From IMG/VR virus record IMGVR_UViG_3300013132_000084, positions 1 through 44,597 of that record: a DNA stretch of 44,597 nucleotides, one strand, 5' to 3'. The translations under genes and the position numbers were made by a program. The DNA is from a virus. Positions 1-8,600 of the stretch are shown here, in pieces (position 1 is the stretch's first letter; each line of letters begins with the position of its first letter). The notes beneath the pieces are model-generated. The model made no database searches and was not told the DNA's origin. It was given only the letters and a program-made list of their open reading frames with translations.

Positions 1-1
1 A

Positions 2-820
2 GATCTTGAAGAAGGTGTAACGATTTCTTTAGAACTTCCAGATGATCTAGAACTTGATGCTAGCGATGTCACTCTTTCTGTCGAAGACGAAGACGAAGAC
101 ATGGAATCTGACGAAGAAGAAGAAGACATGGAAATGTCTGACGAAGAAGAAGAAGAGGAAGTCAAACTAGATCTAGGCTACGATGAAGAAATGTCGATGG
201 ATGACGACGAAGAAGAGGAAGAAGAAGAGGAAGAAGAAGAGGAAGAAAAAGAGGAAGAAGAGGAAGAAAAAGAGGAAGAAGAAGAGGAAGAAGAAGAGCC
301 TCCTCCAATGCTTTATGGCAGTGGAGCAATGGAAGAAAGTCTTTATGAATCTGTTCTCCGTTCCCGTGCTTCCAAGAGAACCCGTCTTCTTGAATCCAAA
401 CTTCACAAAACAGTTCACGCAGCTTCAAAAGTTAAGAAGCTTGCTGAATCTCGTAACAGAGAATTACAAACAATGAAATCAGAAATGGCCGAAACGAACC
501 TATTCTTATCAAAGGTTCTATTACTTAACAAGTTCCTACAAAGAGAAGATCTTTCACAGAAACAAAAGCAAGTAATAGTTGAACATCTTGATAGAGCACA
601 AACTATCGCAGAGGCTAAGGAAATATACGTTAAAATTAAGAATAAGCTTAACGAGGCAGCAACAAGAGGTGCAGTTCGTACAGGAGGTGCATCAGCCCCA
701 GTATCTTCTGGAGCAGCTTCCTTCAAAGTGATTTCTGAAAGTGCAAATCAAGCCAATGATATTGTACTAGGAACCCCAGAACGTTGGGCGCTACTCGTTA
801 AGGGTCGCAAAGACGATTGA
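2..820 (+). CDS. Prohead core scaffolding protein, gp22-like (5' partial)
   Basis: The reading frame is open to the left edge of the window, so the gene starts upstream; the first ATG at 101 is internal. The visible protein has an extreme Glu/Asp tract (encoded at about 100-300, mostly GAA/GAG repeats), then a basic, coiled-coil-like helical region and a small Ala/Ser/Gly-rich segment before the C-terminus. It lies 45 bases upstream of the major capsid gene, the place of gene 22 (prohead core scaffold) in T4-like phages. Acidic, helical, low-complexity composition is typical of such scaffolds, which fill the prohead and are degraded by the prohead protease. The assignment rests on composition and synteny, not on a conserved motif. 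Confidence 0.75.
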   Translation, partial: DLEEGVTISLELPDDLELDASDVTLSVEDEDEDMESDEEEEDMEMSDEEEEEEVKLDLGYDEEMSMDDDEEEEEEEEEEEEEKEEEEEEKEEEEEEEEEPPPMLYGSGAMEESLYESVLRSRASKRTRLLESKLHKTVHAASKVKKLAESRNRELQTMKSEMAETNLFLSKVLLLNKFLQREDLSQKQKQVIVEHLDRAQTIAEAKEIYVKIKNKLNEAATRGAVRTGGASAPVSSGAASFKVISESANQANDIVLGTPERWALLVKGRKDD

Positions 821-865
821 TAATAATTTAGCCAAAGAAATAGTTTATAAATTTAGGAGATAATA

Positions 866-2782
866 ATGAAAACGTTTACACTATCACAATTAGCAGAAGG
901 CGTACACCGCCGCTCTCTTGGTGCTGACTCACCACGCCTTGTTAAGAAATGGGGCGCAACCGGTCTACTTGAAGGTCTTAAAGGCATTCAACGTGACAAC
1001 ATGGCTTCTCTTCTAGAGAATCAATGTGCAGAACTACTAAAGGAATCAAATGCTCTATCCACAGGTGGTGGTAGCTTAGTTTCCTCCGGTCAAGTAGTTG
1101 GCTTTACTAACGTTGCATTCCCAATCGTTCGTAGAGTATTCGCTGGTCTAATCGCAAATGAAGTTGTCTCAGTACAACCAATGAGCCTTCCAACCGGTCT
1201 ACTATTCTACTTAGATTACACCTATGGTAATAACAATGGTGGCGATGCAGGCGTTACTCTTAGCGATTCAGCTTCAGCAGCAACCTATGCTCGTGGTCAA
1301 TCTGTTTATAACAATCCACGCGGCGCAGGCGTTCGCTCTGGTTCACTTGCAACCGGTGGTCAATACGATCTAGTCGGCACTGGTTACTCCAAAGTTCACA
1401 AGAACTCAAACACCGTTCTTGTTCACTCTGGCGCAATGGGTGCATGGGCAGCAGGAACCAATGCCTGGGTTAACTACGGCGTAGTTTCCGCTTCCTCTGA
1501 CTTCGGTGGTTACAATGCACGCTTCGTCAACTACGATTCAAAAGTTGAAGTTGATCTTGCTGAAAATCTTGTTGACTACTCCTTCCTATTCATTTCAGCC
1601 TCTTCAATCACCACTGCCATCTCCGGCGCTGATCTACTAAATCTAGATCAAGTTGCTCTATATGGTCTTGGTGGCACGGGTGGCGTTGGTGGTTCAACGC
1701 TACGTGCATGGGGCGAAGGATATCAAGGTGGTACGGGCATCCTAAACCTTCGTAAAGCAAATCGTCGTGGTAACTGGAATGGTTCTGTCTTCACGCCAGA
1801 TCCACTCAATGGTACCCACGTACTATTTGTTCTACGTGTTGAAAATGCTACCTCTCCATCTTTCGTCACTGCTGGTACCACAATCAACGCTTCCGGTTCT
1901 GCCGCAATCGCTGACTCACTATCAGTTAACTCCGATGGTTCAACGCTAACGATTCCATCCTTCGAATCAAACTTCGCTGTCGATGCTTCTCCAAAGATCC
2001 CAGATGTTGACATTCGTATCGAATCAACCAGCGTAACTGCAACGACCCGTAAGCTCCGCGCACGTTGGTCCCCAGAAATGGCTCAAGACCTCACGGCATT
2101 CTACTCAATCGACGTAGAAGTTGAACTTACAAACATCCTATCTGAAATGATCACGCTTGATATCGACCGTGAAATTCTTAATGACCTTCTTACGCAAGCT
2201 GGCGCAGCAAACCTTTACTGGTCACGCGCTCCAGGTAAGATCGTTAACAAGTTCACTGGTGCAGAAGCTCTACAAAGCTCCGCATTCGCTCCAGGTCCAC
2301 AAGCCTTTGTCAATATCCAAGAATGGTATCAAACACTTGTTGAAACCGTTACGGACGTTGCAAACACCATCCACAAGAAGACCCTACGTGGCTCCGGTAA
2401 CTTCGTTGTTACCTCACCAGACGTATGCACGATCTTCGAACACATGGTTGCTTACAAGCCATCCTACCGCCTCGATAGCGATGGTCAAGTTCGTGACAGC
2501 ATGACCGTAGGTGCAGAATCTGTCGGTACGCTTAACAACAGATACACCGTTTACAAAGATCCATATTTCCCAGCCAACAAGATCCTTGTTGGTCTTAAAG
2601 GAAATACCTTCCTTGAATCCGGTTATATCTACGCACCATACGTTCCACTAATCCTTACCCCAGTTATCTACGCTCAGGAGGATTTCACGCCCAGAAAAGG
2701 AGTGATGACTCGTTACGGCAAGAAAATGGTTCGTTCGGACTTCTACGGAACCGTTACGGTCCTTGACCTCTCACTAATCTGA
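866..2782 (+). CDS. Major capsid protein, T4 gp23-like
   Basis: This 638-residue protein is predicted to form the hexamers of the icosahedral head. The N-terminal region contains the pattern of the gp23 family: an N-terminal segment (about residues 1-70) that would be the prohead-protease-removed peptide, then a stretch around residues 80-120 with VGFTNVAFPIVRRVFA followed by a QPMSLPTGLLFYLDY-type motif. The C-terminal part includes a conserved-looking KMVRSDFYGTVTVLDL ending. It is longer than T4 gp23 (521 residues), so extra insertion domains are likely in the middle (Gly/Ser-rich, about 130-330). A good ribosome site, AGGAG, stands 6 bases before the ATG. Codon use is richer in GC than in neighbouring genes, as expected for a very highly expressed late gene. 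A strong terminator follows. Confidence 0.93.
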   Translation: MKTFTLSQLAEGVHRRSLGADSPRLVKKWGATGLLEGLKGIQRDNMASLLENQCAELLKESNALSTGGGSLVSSGQVVGFTNVAFPIVRRVFAGLIANEVVSVQPMSLPTGLLFYLDYTYGNNNGGDAGVTLSDSASAATYARGQSVYNNPRGAGVRSGSLATGGQYDLVGTGYSKVHKNSNTVLVHSGAMGAWAAGTNAWVNYGVVSASSDFGGYNARFVNYDSKVEVDLAENLVDYSFLFISASSITTAISGADLLNLDQVALYGLGGTGGVGGSTLRAWGEGYQGGTGILNLRKANRRGNWNGSVFTPDPLNGTHVLFVLRVENATSPSFVTAGTTINASGSAAIADSLSVNSDGSTLTIPSFESNFAVDASPKIPDVDIRIESTSVTATTRKLRARWSPEMAQDLTAFYSIDVEVELTNILSEMITLDIDREILNDLLTQAGAANLYWSRAPGKIVNKFTGAEALQSSAFAPGPQAFVNIQEWYQTLVETVTDVANTIHKKTLRGSGNFVVTSPDVCTIFEHMVAYKPSYRLDSDGQVRDSMTVGAESVGTLNNRYTVYKDPYFPANKILVGLKGNTFLESGYIYAPYVPLILTPVIYAQEDFTPRKGVMTRYGKKMVRSDFYGTVTVLDLSLI

Positions 2783-2814
2783 GAAATCTCCCTATAAAAT
2801 AGGGGTCTGAGAAG

Positions 2815-2839
2815 GGGCAGCAGAAATGCTGCCCTTTTT
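2815..2839 (+). terminator. Rho-independent terminator after the capsid gene
   Basis: A perfect 8-bp stem GGGCAGCA/TGCTGCCC with a GAAA tetraloop is followed directly by a T run. It ends the capsid transcript and insulates it from the endonuclease gene. Confidence 0.92.
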
Positions 2840-2905
2840 CTTTTTCTTTTTCTTAAGTTATACAAACCCTTAATGACAATGTACAATATGATATAAGAGG
2901 TTTGC

Positions 2906-4354
2906 ATGACAATTAATACTAATTGTAAAATATGTAATGAAAATTTTCAAACACTAAAGGGATTATCAACCCATATACAATATAAACATAAACTTACATC
3001 TGAACAATATACAATAAAATATATTCATGATGAAATTCGTCCGCAATGTAAATTGTGTTCTGAATTTACAAGATACGTATCATTTGAATTTAAAGAATAT
3101 TGTAAAGCCCATACCAAGGAAGCTTGTTCTGCGGCAGGTAAAACCGGTGGCAAAATAAAGAAAACTTGGAACAAAGGATTAACTAAAGAGAATGATGTCA
3201 GAATATATAATCAATCTTTATCGGTTGCTGGTTCTGCAAATCATTTCTATGGTCGTAAACATACAGAAGATACTAAAAGAAAAATTTCTATATTGAAAAC
3301 AATATCAGAGGATGAATTTAATAAAAGAATTGAATTGAGATCGAATGAATTTCGTTATTTATCAGATTACCAATCTTATACTAATAGACAGCATACAAAA
3401 TTAAAATTAGAATGCATTAAATGTTTTGGTAAACAAGAAAAGACGCTGCAAGCATATGAGCGTGGGGGTTTGTGTATATTTTGTTATCCTTTTATGGTTT
3501 CAAAAGATGAGATTCAAGTTGGAAACTATATAGAAAGTTTAGGATATCTCATTAAACGTAATAACAGAACTCTTATTTCTCCTAAAGAGCTAGACATAGT
3601 AGTTTTGGATAAGAATTTTGCTATTGAGTATAATGGATTATATTGGCACGATGTAGAAAAGGTTGGAAAGAATCACCATCAAGAAAAGACTAAAAAATGT
3701 AGAGAGATAAATTATTCTCTTTTTCATATCTTTTCTGATGAATGGGAGAGTAAATCTGAGATTGTAAAATCTATGATATCTAGCCGACTAAGATCTAACA
3801 ATATAGAAAACATTGATGCAAGAAAGTGTTCTGTAGTAGAGATCAAACCTCAACAGGCTCATAAATTTTTTGATTCATCGCACATTTCAGGGAATGTTCC
3901 TGCTAGCAAATATTTTGGATTAGAATATAGAGGAGATATTGTAGCAGCCATTTCATGGAGAGTTCCTCAGCAAAAGAAGAAATGGATCAAGAATAATCCT
4001 GATGTTATTGAGATAGCGAGATATGCTAATAAATTATATACAAATGTTCGAGGAGGCTTTAGTAAACTGCTTAAACATTCTATTAACAACTGGTTAGTTC
4101 CAGAAACAAAATATAGAAGAATAATAAGTTATTGTGATTTAAGATTTGGGTATGGAAATGTTTATCTTCAATCTGGATTTTCTTTGATTAAAGAAGATAC
4201 TGGTGTTAACTATTGGTATACTGATGGTAAGGTTAGATATCCCCGCTTTAAATTTCGTGCTACAAAAGATAAAACAGAAAAGCAGGTAGCAGAAGAAAAC
4301 AAGGTTTGGAAAGTATTCGGCTGTAGTAATGCTCTCTATGAGAGAGTCATATAA
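2906..4354 (+). CDS. Zinc-finger homing-type endonuclease (Vsr/PD-(D/E)XK-like)
   Basis: This 482-residue protein is probably a free-standing homing endonuclease. It begins with a C2H2 finger (CKIC...H...H, residues 7-28), then more Cys/His pairs (about 48-70 and 170-194). A short segment near residue 112 (HFYGRKHTEDTKRKIS) looks like a NUMOD3-type DNA-binding helix. The nuclease core is near 230-250: PKELDIVVLDKNFAIEYNG followed by LYWH, as in Vsr-like phage endonucleases. The long C-terminal half has the SYCDLRFGYGNVYLQSGF block often found with this nuclease. Ribosome site AGAGG lies 7 bases before the ATG. It sits alone between the capsid gene and unrelated genes and is more AT-rich, which fits a mobile insertion. 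Confidence 0.75.
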   Translation: MTINTNCKICNENFQTLKGLSTHIQYKHKLTSEQYTIKYIHDEIRPQCKLCSEFTRYVSFEFKEYCKAHTKEACSAAGKTGGKIKKTWNKGLTKENDVRIYNQSLSVAGSANHFYGRKHTEDTKRKISILKTISEDEFNKRIELRSNEFRYLSDYQSYTNRQHTKLKLECIKCFGKQEKTLQAYERGGLCIFCYPFMVSKDEIQVGNYIESLGYLIKRNNRTLISPKELDIVVLDKNFAIEYNGLYWHDVEKVGKNHHQEKTKKCREINYSLFHIFSDEWESKSEIVKSMISSRLRSNNIENIDARKCSVVEIKPQQAHKFFDSSHISGNVPASKYFGLEYRGDIVAAISWRVPQQKKKWIKNNPDVIEIARYANKLYTNVRGGFSKLLKHSINNWLVPETKYRRIISYCDLRFGYGNVYLQSGFSLIKEDTGVNYWYTDGKVRYPRFKFRATKDKTEKQVAEENKVWKVFGCSNALYERVI

Positions 4355-4406
4355 CTTTATTTTTAAAATGATATAAATTTTATTTTTCATGTTGAATTAT
4401 ATTGAC

Positions 4407-5630
4407 ATGAGATTGTTTAATATCATTTTATCATTATTAATAACTTGTTGTACTCTCTATCCAGAAGATATACCTGATGCATCAATGGATACGTCTTTTG
4501 ATGTTCCTAGTTTTGTATGTGCTTTTGATGGGGGGATAGAAGATGATTTTAATAATTGTGGAGCATGTGGATATTCTTGTCCTTATTCAATATCTGATCG
4601 ATGTATAGGGGATGAATGTAGATGTGGGAATTCTCCTCCGTGTGATTCTTTAATGGAAGAGTGTAGGTTTGGTGTATGTAGACCATATGATCCTGCTGGT
4701 GCTATTTGCGAGTTTGATGAGGAATGTGGTCGTAGTGGGTCTGGATTTGGTTGTATTCGTGGGAGATGTTCTCGTATAGATTGCACTCCAGAAATATGTG
4801 ATAATCTTGATAATGACTGTGATGGGGATATAGATGGGGATAGTAGAGGTCCGTTATCAAGATGGTGTTATGACAGGGAAACTCCGGCGGACATAACAAT
4901 ATATCCACCTTGTCGAAGAGGAGTACAGGTTTGCTCTCAGGGAGACTGGGCAGTATGTTTAGATTCTATCTCACCTGTTGATGAAATAGGGACATATGGT
5001 TGTGACGGCATAGACAATGATTGTGATGGTTGTATTGATGGGGTTATGATTGCTGGAGAGTGTTTACGGGTATCAAATGATGGTTTTGATATAGTTTATG
5101 CTATTGATACTTCTGGGAGTATGTCTTCCGAGATAGATGCAGTTAGGGATGCTACTGCTGCCTTTACTACAAGCTTTGCTTCTGAAGCAAGTTTTAGATT
5201 TGGTCTTGTATTTGTTCCAGGGCATATTGATGGACAAGCAGAACTGATTAGTCCCTTGGTTCCATTTTCAACTTTTAATTCTGTATTGAGTAGTACATCA
5301 TTTAGTTTTAGTGTTGGACAGGAACCATCTTATGATGTTGTCTATCTTTTGGCGACCGAATCTATACCAATAGGATGGCGTAGAAATACGATTCGTATAA
5401 TAATATTATTTACTGATGAAGAAGGGCAGAGTTGGGTTACTCCTCCAATAACTGAGGGTAGGATGTGCGCTTCTCTTACTCACGGCGAAGTATTTGCTGC
5501 TGTGGTTGAAAGTCTATATGTACCATCATTTGATGATTGTGCGATAATTTTTAATTTAACAACGGATCCTGTTGAGATGGCAAATTCATTGGCGACAATA
5601 ATAAGAGATCCATGTATTTCTTCGCCATAA
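4407..5630 (+). CDS. Lipoprotein with MopE-type Cys/Asp motifs and a vWA domain
   Basis: I start the gene at the second ATG (4407), which gives a proper signal sequence MRLFNIILSLLITCC with a lipobox-like end (Cys14 or Cys15); the in-frame ATG at 4389 would add six polar residues in front. Residues about 30-220 are rich in Cys and contain two copies of the motif CDNxDNDCDG (near 131 and 199), known from MopE-like and other secreted proteins of Myxococcota and related bacteria. Residues about 225-405 form a vWA domain with a MIDAS motif DTSGS and a second acidic loop FTDEEG. The protein is probably exported and anchored at the cell surface or periplasm. It is out of place in a phage structural region. 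GGG-rich codon use differs from the neighbours and suggests recent transfer from a bacterium. Confidence 0.8.
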   Translation: MRLFNIILSLLITCCTLYPEDIPDASMDTSFDVPSFVCAFDGGIEDDFNNCGACGYSCPYSISDRCIGDECRCGNSPPCDSLMEECRFGVCRPYDPAGAICEFDEECGRSGSGFGCIRGRCSRIDCTPEICDNLDNDCDGDIDGDSRGPLSRWCYDRETPADITIYPPCRRGVQVCSQGDWAVCLDSISPVDEIGTYGCDGIDNDCDGCIDGVMIAGECLRVSNDGFDIVYAIDTSGSMSSEIDAVRDATAAFTTSFASEASFRFGLVFVPGHIDGQAELISPLVPFSTFNSVLSSTSFSFSVGQEPSYDVVYLLATESIPIGWRRNTIRIIILFTDEEGQSWVTPPITEGRMCASLTHGEVFAAVVESLYVPSFDDCAIIFNLTTDPVEMANSLATIIRDPCISSP

Positions 5631-5693
5631 ATAATTTTTTTAATATACAACTATACAAATACTTATAAACTTTCTACAAAGAGGTGTATCTAA

Positions 5694-6569
5694 ATGTCTG
5701 AAGAACAAGAACAGAGAAATCTAAGAAATGCTATATTTGCTGCCCAACAGGCATCTGCTACGGCTGTACCGGGTATGTCAAGAGAGGAATACGCCAAGAA
5801 GGAATTAGGAATGGAAATTCCAATTGATGCAGTTCCACTACCTTCTGCTGGTAAAGTATATGCTGTAAGTCATCCATTACATGCGGCTGGTGAAATTGAA
5901 TATAGAGCGATGACAGCTAAAGATGAAGACATCTTAATGAGTCGTGCTCTTATTAAGAAAGGTACAGTTATTACTGAACTTCTTAAGAGTTGTTTAATTG
6001 ATCCAAATATTGATGTTAATTCTCTTCTATCTGGTGATAGAAATGCACTCATGATAGCTGTAAGAATTTCTGGTTATGGTAGAGAATATAATCCAATAAT
6101 GCAATGTCCAAATTGTGAGTTCAAGAATGAACTTGAGATTGATCTTACTCAGCTTCCTATTAAACCATTACAACTAGAGCCATCAGTTCCTGGTGAAAAT
6201 CTATTCTCTTTTGTTCTCCCAGTTTCAAAGAAGAATGTTAAATTTAAATTCTTGACTGGTAAAGAAGAAGAAGAAATGTTACAGCAAATGGAAATGAGAA
6301 AGAAGAAAGGTCTTGTAAATGACAATTTGATTACAAGCAGACTTCTATCTTCTATAGTTGAAATAGAAAACAATAAAGATCGTTCATTTGTTTCCAAGTT
6401 CGTTCAGTACATGCCAGCTCGTGATTCTCTTGAACTTCGAAAGTTTATTGATGAAAACGAACCTGGTGTCAACATGACGATTAATTTTTCTTGTAAATCA
6501 TGTGATCATAGCGATGAGGTGTCCCTGCCAATGGGACCAACGTTTTTTTGGCCTAACGCCAGAAGATAA
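5694..6569 (+). CDS. Baseplate hub protein, T4 gp26-like
   Basis: The 291-residue product matches the T4 baseplate family of gp26-like hub subunits. It has the PLPSAGKVY segment (49-57), the characteristic RAMTAKDEDIL motif (71-81), a CPNC pair (138-141) and a second CKSC pair near the C-terminus; together these probably bind one zinc. It ends in FFWPNARR, the FFWP ending being usual in this family. The gene has an AAGAGG ribosome site 9 bases before the ATG. Its 3' end overlaps the next frame by 68 bases and contains a seven-T run at 6543-6549, a possible frameshift site. Confidence 0.82.
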   Translation: MSEEQEQRNLRNAIFAAQQASATAVPGMSREEYAKKELGMEIPIDAVPLPSAGKVYAVSHPLHAAGEIEYRAMTAKDEDILMSRALIKKGTVITELLKSCLIDPNIDVNSLLSGDRNALMIAVRISGYGREYNPIMQCPNCEFKNELEIDLTQLPIKPLQLEPSVPGENLFSFVLPVSKKNVKFKFLTGKEEEEMLQQMEMRKKKGLVNDNLITSRLLSSIVEIENNKDRSFVSKFVQYMPARDSLELRKFIDENEPGVNMTINFSCKSCDHSDEVSLPMGPTFFWPNARR

Positions 6570-6819
6570 AGAAGCTCTACTCCTTGAGCCATTCTTTCTA
6601 TTAGGATATTATTTTGGTATGACATGGCATGATTACTATCATCTTCCTGTGACATATAAAAGATGGCTAATAGAAAGAATTCAAAGAGAAATTAAGAAAA
6701 CAAATAGCAACGGAAACGAAGCAGGAACTAAGGGTGCTCATCACAATGATCCTCAGACAAGAGCATTCCAGGGTAAACACCGAGAACATGTTCCTGCTCG
6801 TCTTCGTAGATTTACTTAA
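6502..6819 (+). CDS. Baseplate hub/tail assembly protein encoded in the +1 frame after gp26
   Basis: The frame encodes FFGLTPEDKEALLLEPF followed by LLGYYFGMTW and PVTYKRWLIERI, a pattern of small proteins that follow gp26-like genes in T4-like phages (probably a tail or baseplate assembly factor). The start is unclear. ATGs at 6502 and 6514 lack a ribosome site and give an N-terminus that is only the out-of-frame translation of the gp26 zinc motif. The conserved part begins exactly at the T7 run (6543-6549), so it may be made by +1 frameshifting from gp26. The C-terminal third is polar and basic. Confidence 0.65.
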   Translation: MIIAMRCPCQWDQRFFGLTPEDKEALLLEPFFLLGYYFGMTWHDYYHLPVTYKRWLIERIQREIKKTNSNGNEAGTKGAHHNDPQTRAFQGKHREHVPARLRRFT

Positions 6820-6866
6820 TATTTATAACTGTTTAAACCCATATTCTTGGCTGTTATTTTAGATGT

Positions 6867-7478
6867 ATGACCGATTCACCTCTAATACAAAAGATAACAG
6901 CCAATTGGGTTTTATATAAAAATCTTGTTTCTAAGATTGAAAACAATGAAAAAAGAGAAGCCCTGTTGGATCTTTGTGAAAAAGTAGCAGATAGAGCACC
7001 TGTTTGTCCTGCTTCAACAAAACAAGAATATATTGGATGTTTTACCGGCGGCTTAATTTGGCATAGTATAAATGTAACTAAAATGATGAAAGATTTAGTT
7101 AAGCTATATGATGTTGATGTACCAACCGATAGTATTATTGTAACTGGTCTTTTTCATGATATCGGTAAACTAGGTAATCTTGAAGAAGATTATTATTATC
7201 CACAAAATTCTCAATGGCATCGAGAAAAGGGAATGCTATTTGAGATTAATTCAGAACTATCCAATATATCTGTTGCTACCAGATCTCTATATTGGCTTAA
7301 TCAATTTCATTGTCCATTAACCGAAGATGAAATTGCAGCTATCATGTCTCTTAATGTAAGATCCACAGAAGCTATTAGCTATGTACCATCTTATAAAGAT
7401 TCATGGCTATCAATTGTTTTGCAGCATTCCGTAAGGACTGTTTGCATTAAAAATAATGGAATTACTTCCCTTATTTGA
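6867..7478 (+). CDS. HD-domain phosphohydrolase
   Basis: This 203-residue protein has the HD superfamily signature: a first metal-binding His in LIWHSINV (His66) and the HD pair in LFHDIGK (97-98), followed by a helical region with further His residues (WHREKG near 119). HD proteins hydrolyse phosphate esters such as nucleotides or cyclic nucleotides; the substrate cannot be told here. Similar small HD proteins are frequent in large phages. It lies between the hub gene and gp32. No clear ribosome site precedes the ATG. Confidence 0.8.
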   Translation: MTDSPLIQKITANWVLYKNLVSKIENNEKREALLDLCEKVADRAPVCPASTKQEYIGCFTGGLIWHSINVTKMMKDLVKLYDVDVPTDSIIVTGLFHDIGKLGNLEEDYYYPQNSQWHREKGMLFEINSELSNISVATRSLYWLNQFHCPLTEDEIAAIMSLNVRSTEAISYVPSYKDSWLSIVLQHSVRTVCIKNNGITSLI

Positions 7479-7496
7479 CTGTTTTTTAGGTATAAA

Positions 7497-7584
7497 GTTG
7501 CACAAAGCAAATAATTATATATGCCACTAGTGCAACCCATTTATTAACAACTTAACTTATTATTTAACGCCATTAGTGCAACCC
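7497..7584 (+). promoter_or_regulatory. gp32 leader with repeated and inverted TTGCAC/GTGCAA elements
   Basis: Upstream of gp32 lies GTTGCAC (7497-7503) and two copies of its complement GTGCAAC (7530-7536 and 7576-7582). The two copies belong to a 16-base direct repeat GCCAYTAGTGCAACCC (7523-7538 and 7569-7584, one mismatch). The first element can pair with either copy, giving two exclusive hairpins, or the repeats may be protein-binding sites. T4 gp32 represses its own translation by binding a folded leader, so an autogenous operator is a reasonable inference. The repeats end 23 bases before the start codon. Confidence 0.55.
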
Positions 7585-7607
7585 TAACCAAAGAAAGAAA
7601 AATAAAT

Positions 7608-8465
7608 ATGTCATACGATATCGAAGCTATTAAACGTAAAATTGCAGCCCTCTCAGGAAACAAGTCAGCAACTCTAACAACGGAAAATAAGAATAGACCA
7701 AAGCTTACGTATTGGAAGCCACAGATTGGTCAACATGATATCCGAATTCTCCCATACCGTGATTCAAATGGTCAGCCGGTACAGGAGGTAAGCTATTATG
7801 ATAGCCGTCTACTCTCAGAGAGACGATTTGTAGCACCAGCACAGTTTGGTATGCCAGATCCAATCTTTGATATGCTTACCGATCTTCGTAAGGATCGTAG
7901 CAGCAAGTCTTCATGGAAGCTGTTTACTCAGCTTCGTCCTCGTGAACGCTATTATATTCCAATCCTTGTAAGAGGAGAAGAGGCTAAAGGTGTTCAGCTA
8001 TGGGAGTTCAATAGCAAAATGCTAAAGGATCTCTATGCTATCTTTGCTCATCCAGATTATTCTGATGAGGATCTTACGCATCCAGAGAATGGTTATGATT
8101 TTACTGTAACCGTTACGCCAACAGAAAAGACCTTTAACGGCTTTGCAGTTAAGGACATCAAACTACAGCCCCGTCGTAAGCCAAGCCCTCTAGCGGCTTC
8201 TGAGGCGGATAGAACGAAGGTTATAGCTGGTATTCCAAACCTTGAAGAAATCTTCAAGAGTCAGGTAAAGAATCCAGAGCAGCTAAATGAAGTAATTGAG
8301 AATTTCCTAGCTTCTAAGTCTTCTATTGTTGAGTCAATGGAAGTATCTGAATCTTCTGGTTCAGTAGAAGAAGAAGTTCTCGAAGAAGAAGTAAAGCCAG
8401 CAGCAAAGAAAGTTTCTTCCAGTAAGAAGAAGATTGATGAAGCCTTCTCTGCTCTTGATGATTGA
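7608..8465 (+). CDS. Single-stranded DNA-binding protein, gp32-like
   Basis: This 285-residue protein resembles T4 gp32: a basic N-terminus with an IKRKIAALSG segment for cooperative binding, an OB-fold core (about 25-210) with KLTYWKPQIGQHDIRILPY at its start, and a Ser/Glu-rich acidic tail ending EAFSALDD that would recruit replication partners. It coats single-stranded DNA in replication and recombination and works with UvsX, whose gene is next. The zinc-binding Cys/His cluster of T4 gp32 is absent: the region around residues 55-80 has no Cys. A tandem-repeat leader lies upstream and a terminator downstream, so it can be transcribed and controlled alone. Confidence 0.88.
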   Translation: MSYDIEAIKRKIAALSGNKSATLTTENKNRPKLTYWKPQIGQHDIRILPYRDSNGQPVQEVSYYDSRLLSERRFVAPAQFGMPDPIFDMLTDLRKDRSSKSSWKLFTQLRPRERYYIPILVRGEEAKGVQLWEFNSKMLKDLYAIFAHPDYSDEDLTHPENGYDFTVTVTPTEKTFNGFAVKDIKLQPRRKPSPLAASEADRTKVIAGIPNLEEIFKSQVKNPEQLNEVIENFLASKSSIVESMEVSESSGSVEEEVLEEEVKPAAKKVSSSKKKIDEAFSALDD

Positions 8466-8503
8466 TCTCTAGATAATCATCCCTCCCCAATATCTAGGGA
8501 CGA

Positions 8504-8536
8504 AGACCATGTGGTTAATTTCACATGGTCTTTTTA
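8504..8536 (+). terminator. Terminator after gp32
   Basis: A 10-bp stem AGACCATGTG/CACATGGTCT followed by a T-rich run (from 8531) lies 39 bases after the gp32 stop codon. Confidence 0.92.
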
Positions 8537-8600
8537 TTTTATTCTTTATGGTATATTTTTATATTTTTGTCAGTTAAGATTAATCAAACAAGAGGTTTAT

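Noticed and set aside
201-300. GAAGAA repeat as a DNA repeat element
   Set aside because: It is explained by the acidic codons of the scaffold protein.
183-476. Lys-rich and Leu/Phe-rich reading frames opposite or alongside the acidic tract
   Set aside because: They are shadows of the GAA/GAG repeats of the scaffold gene.
838-852. TTTATAAATT before the capsid gene as a T4 late promoter
   Set aside because: Transcription from it would start inside the ribosome site, and such AT motifs are common by chance here.
4389-4406. Start of the lipoprotein at 4389
   Set aside because: The upstream six codons would spoil the signal sequence; the second ATG gives a normal one.
8511-8600. N-terminal extension of UvsX to 8511
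   Set aside because: It runs through the gp32 terminator hairpin and encodes a hydrophobic piece unlike RecA; the ATG at 8601 has a good ribosome site.
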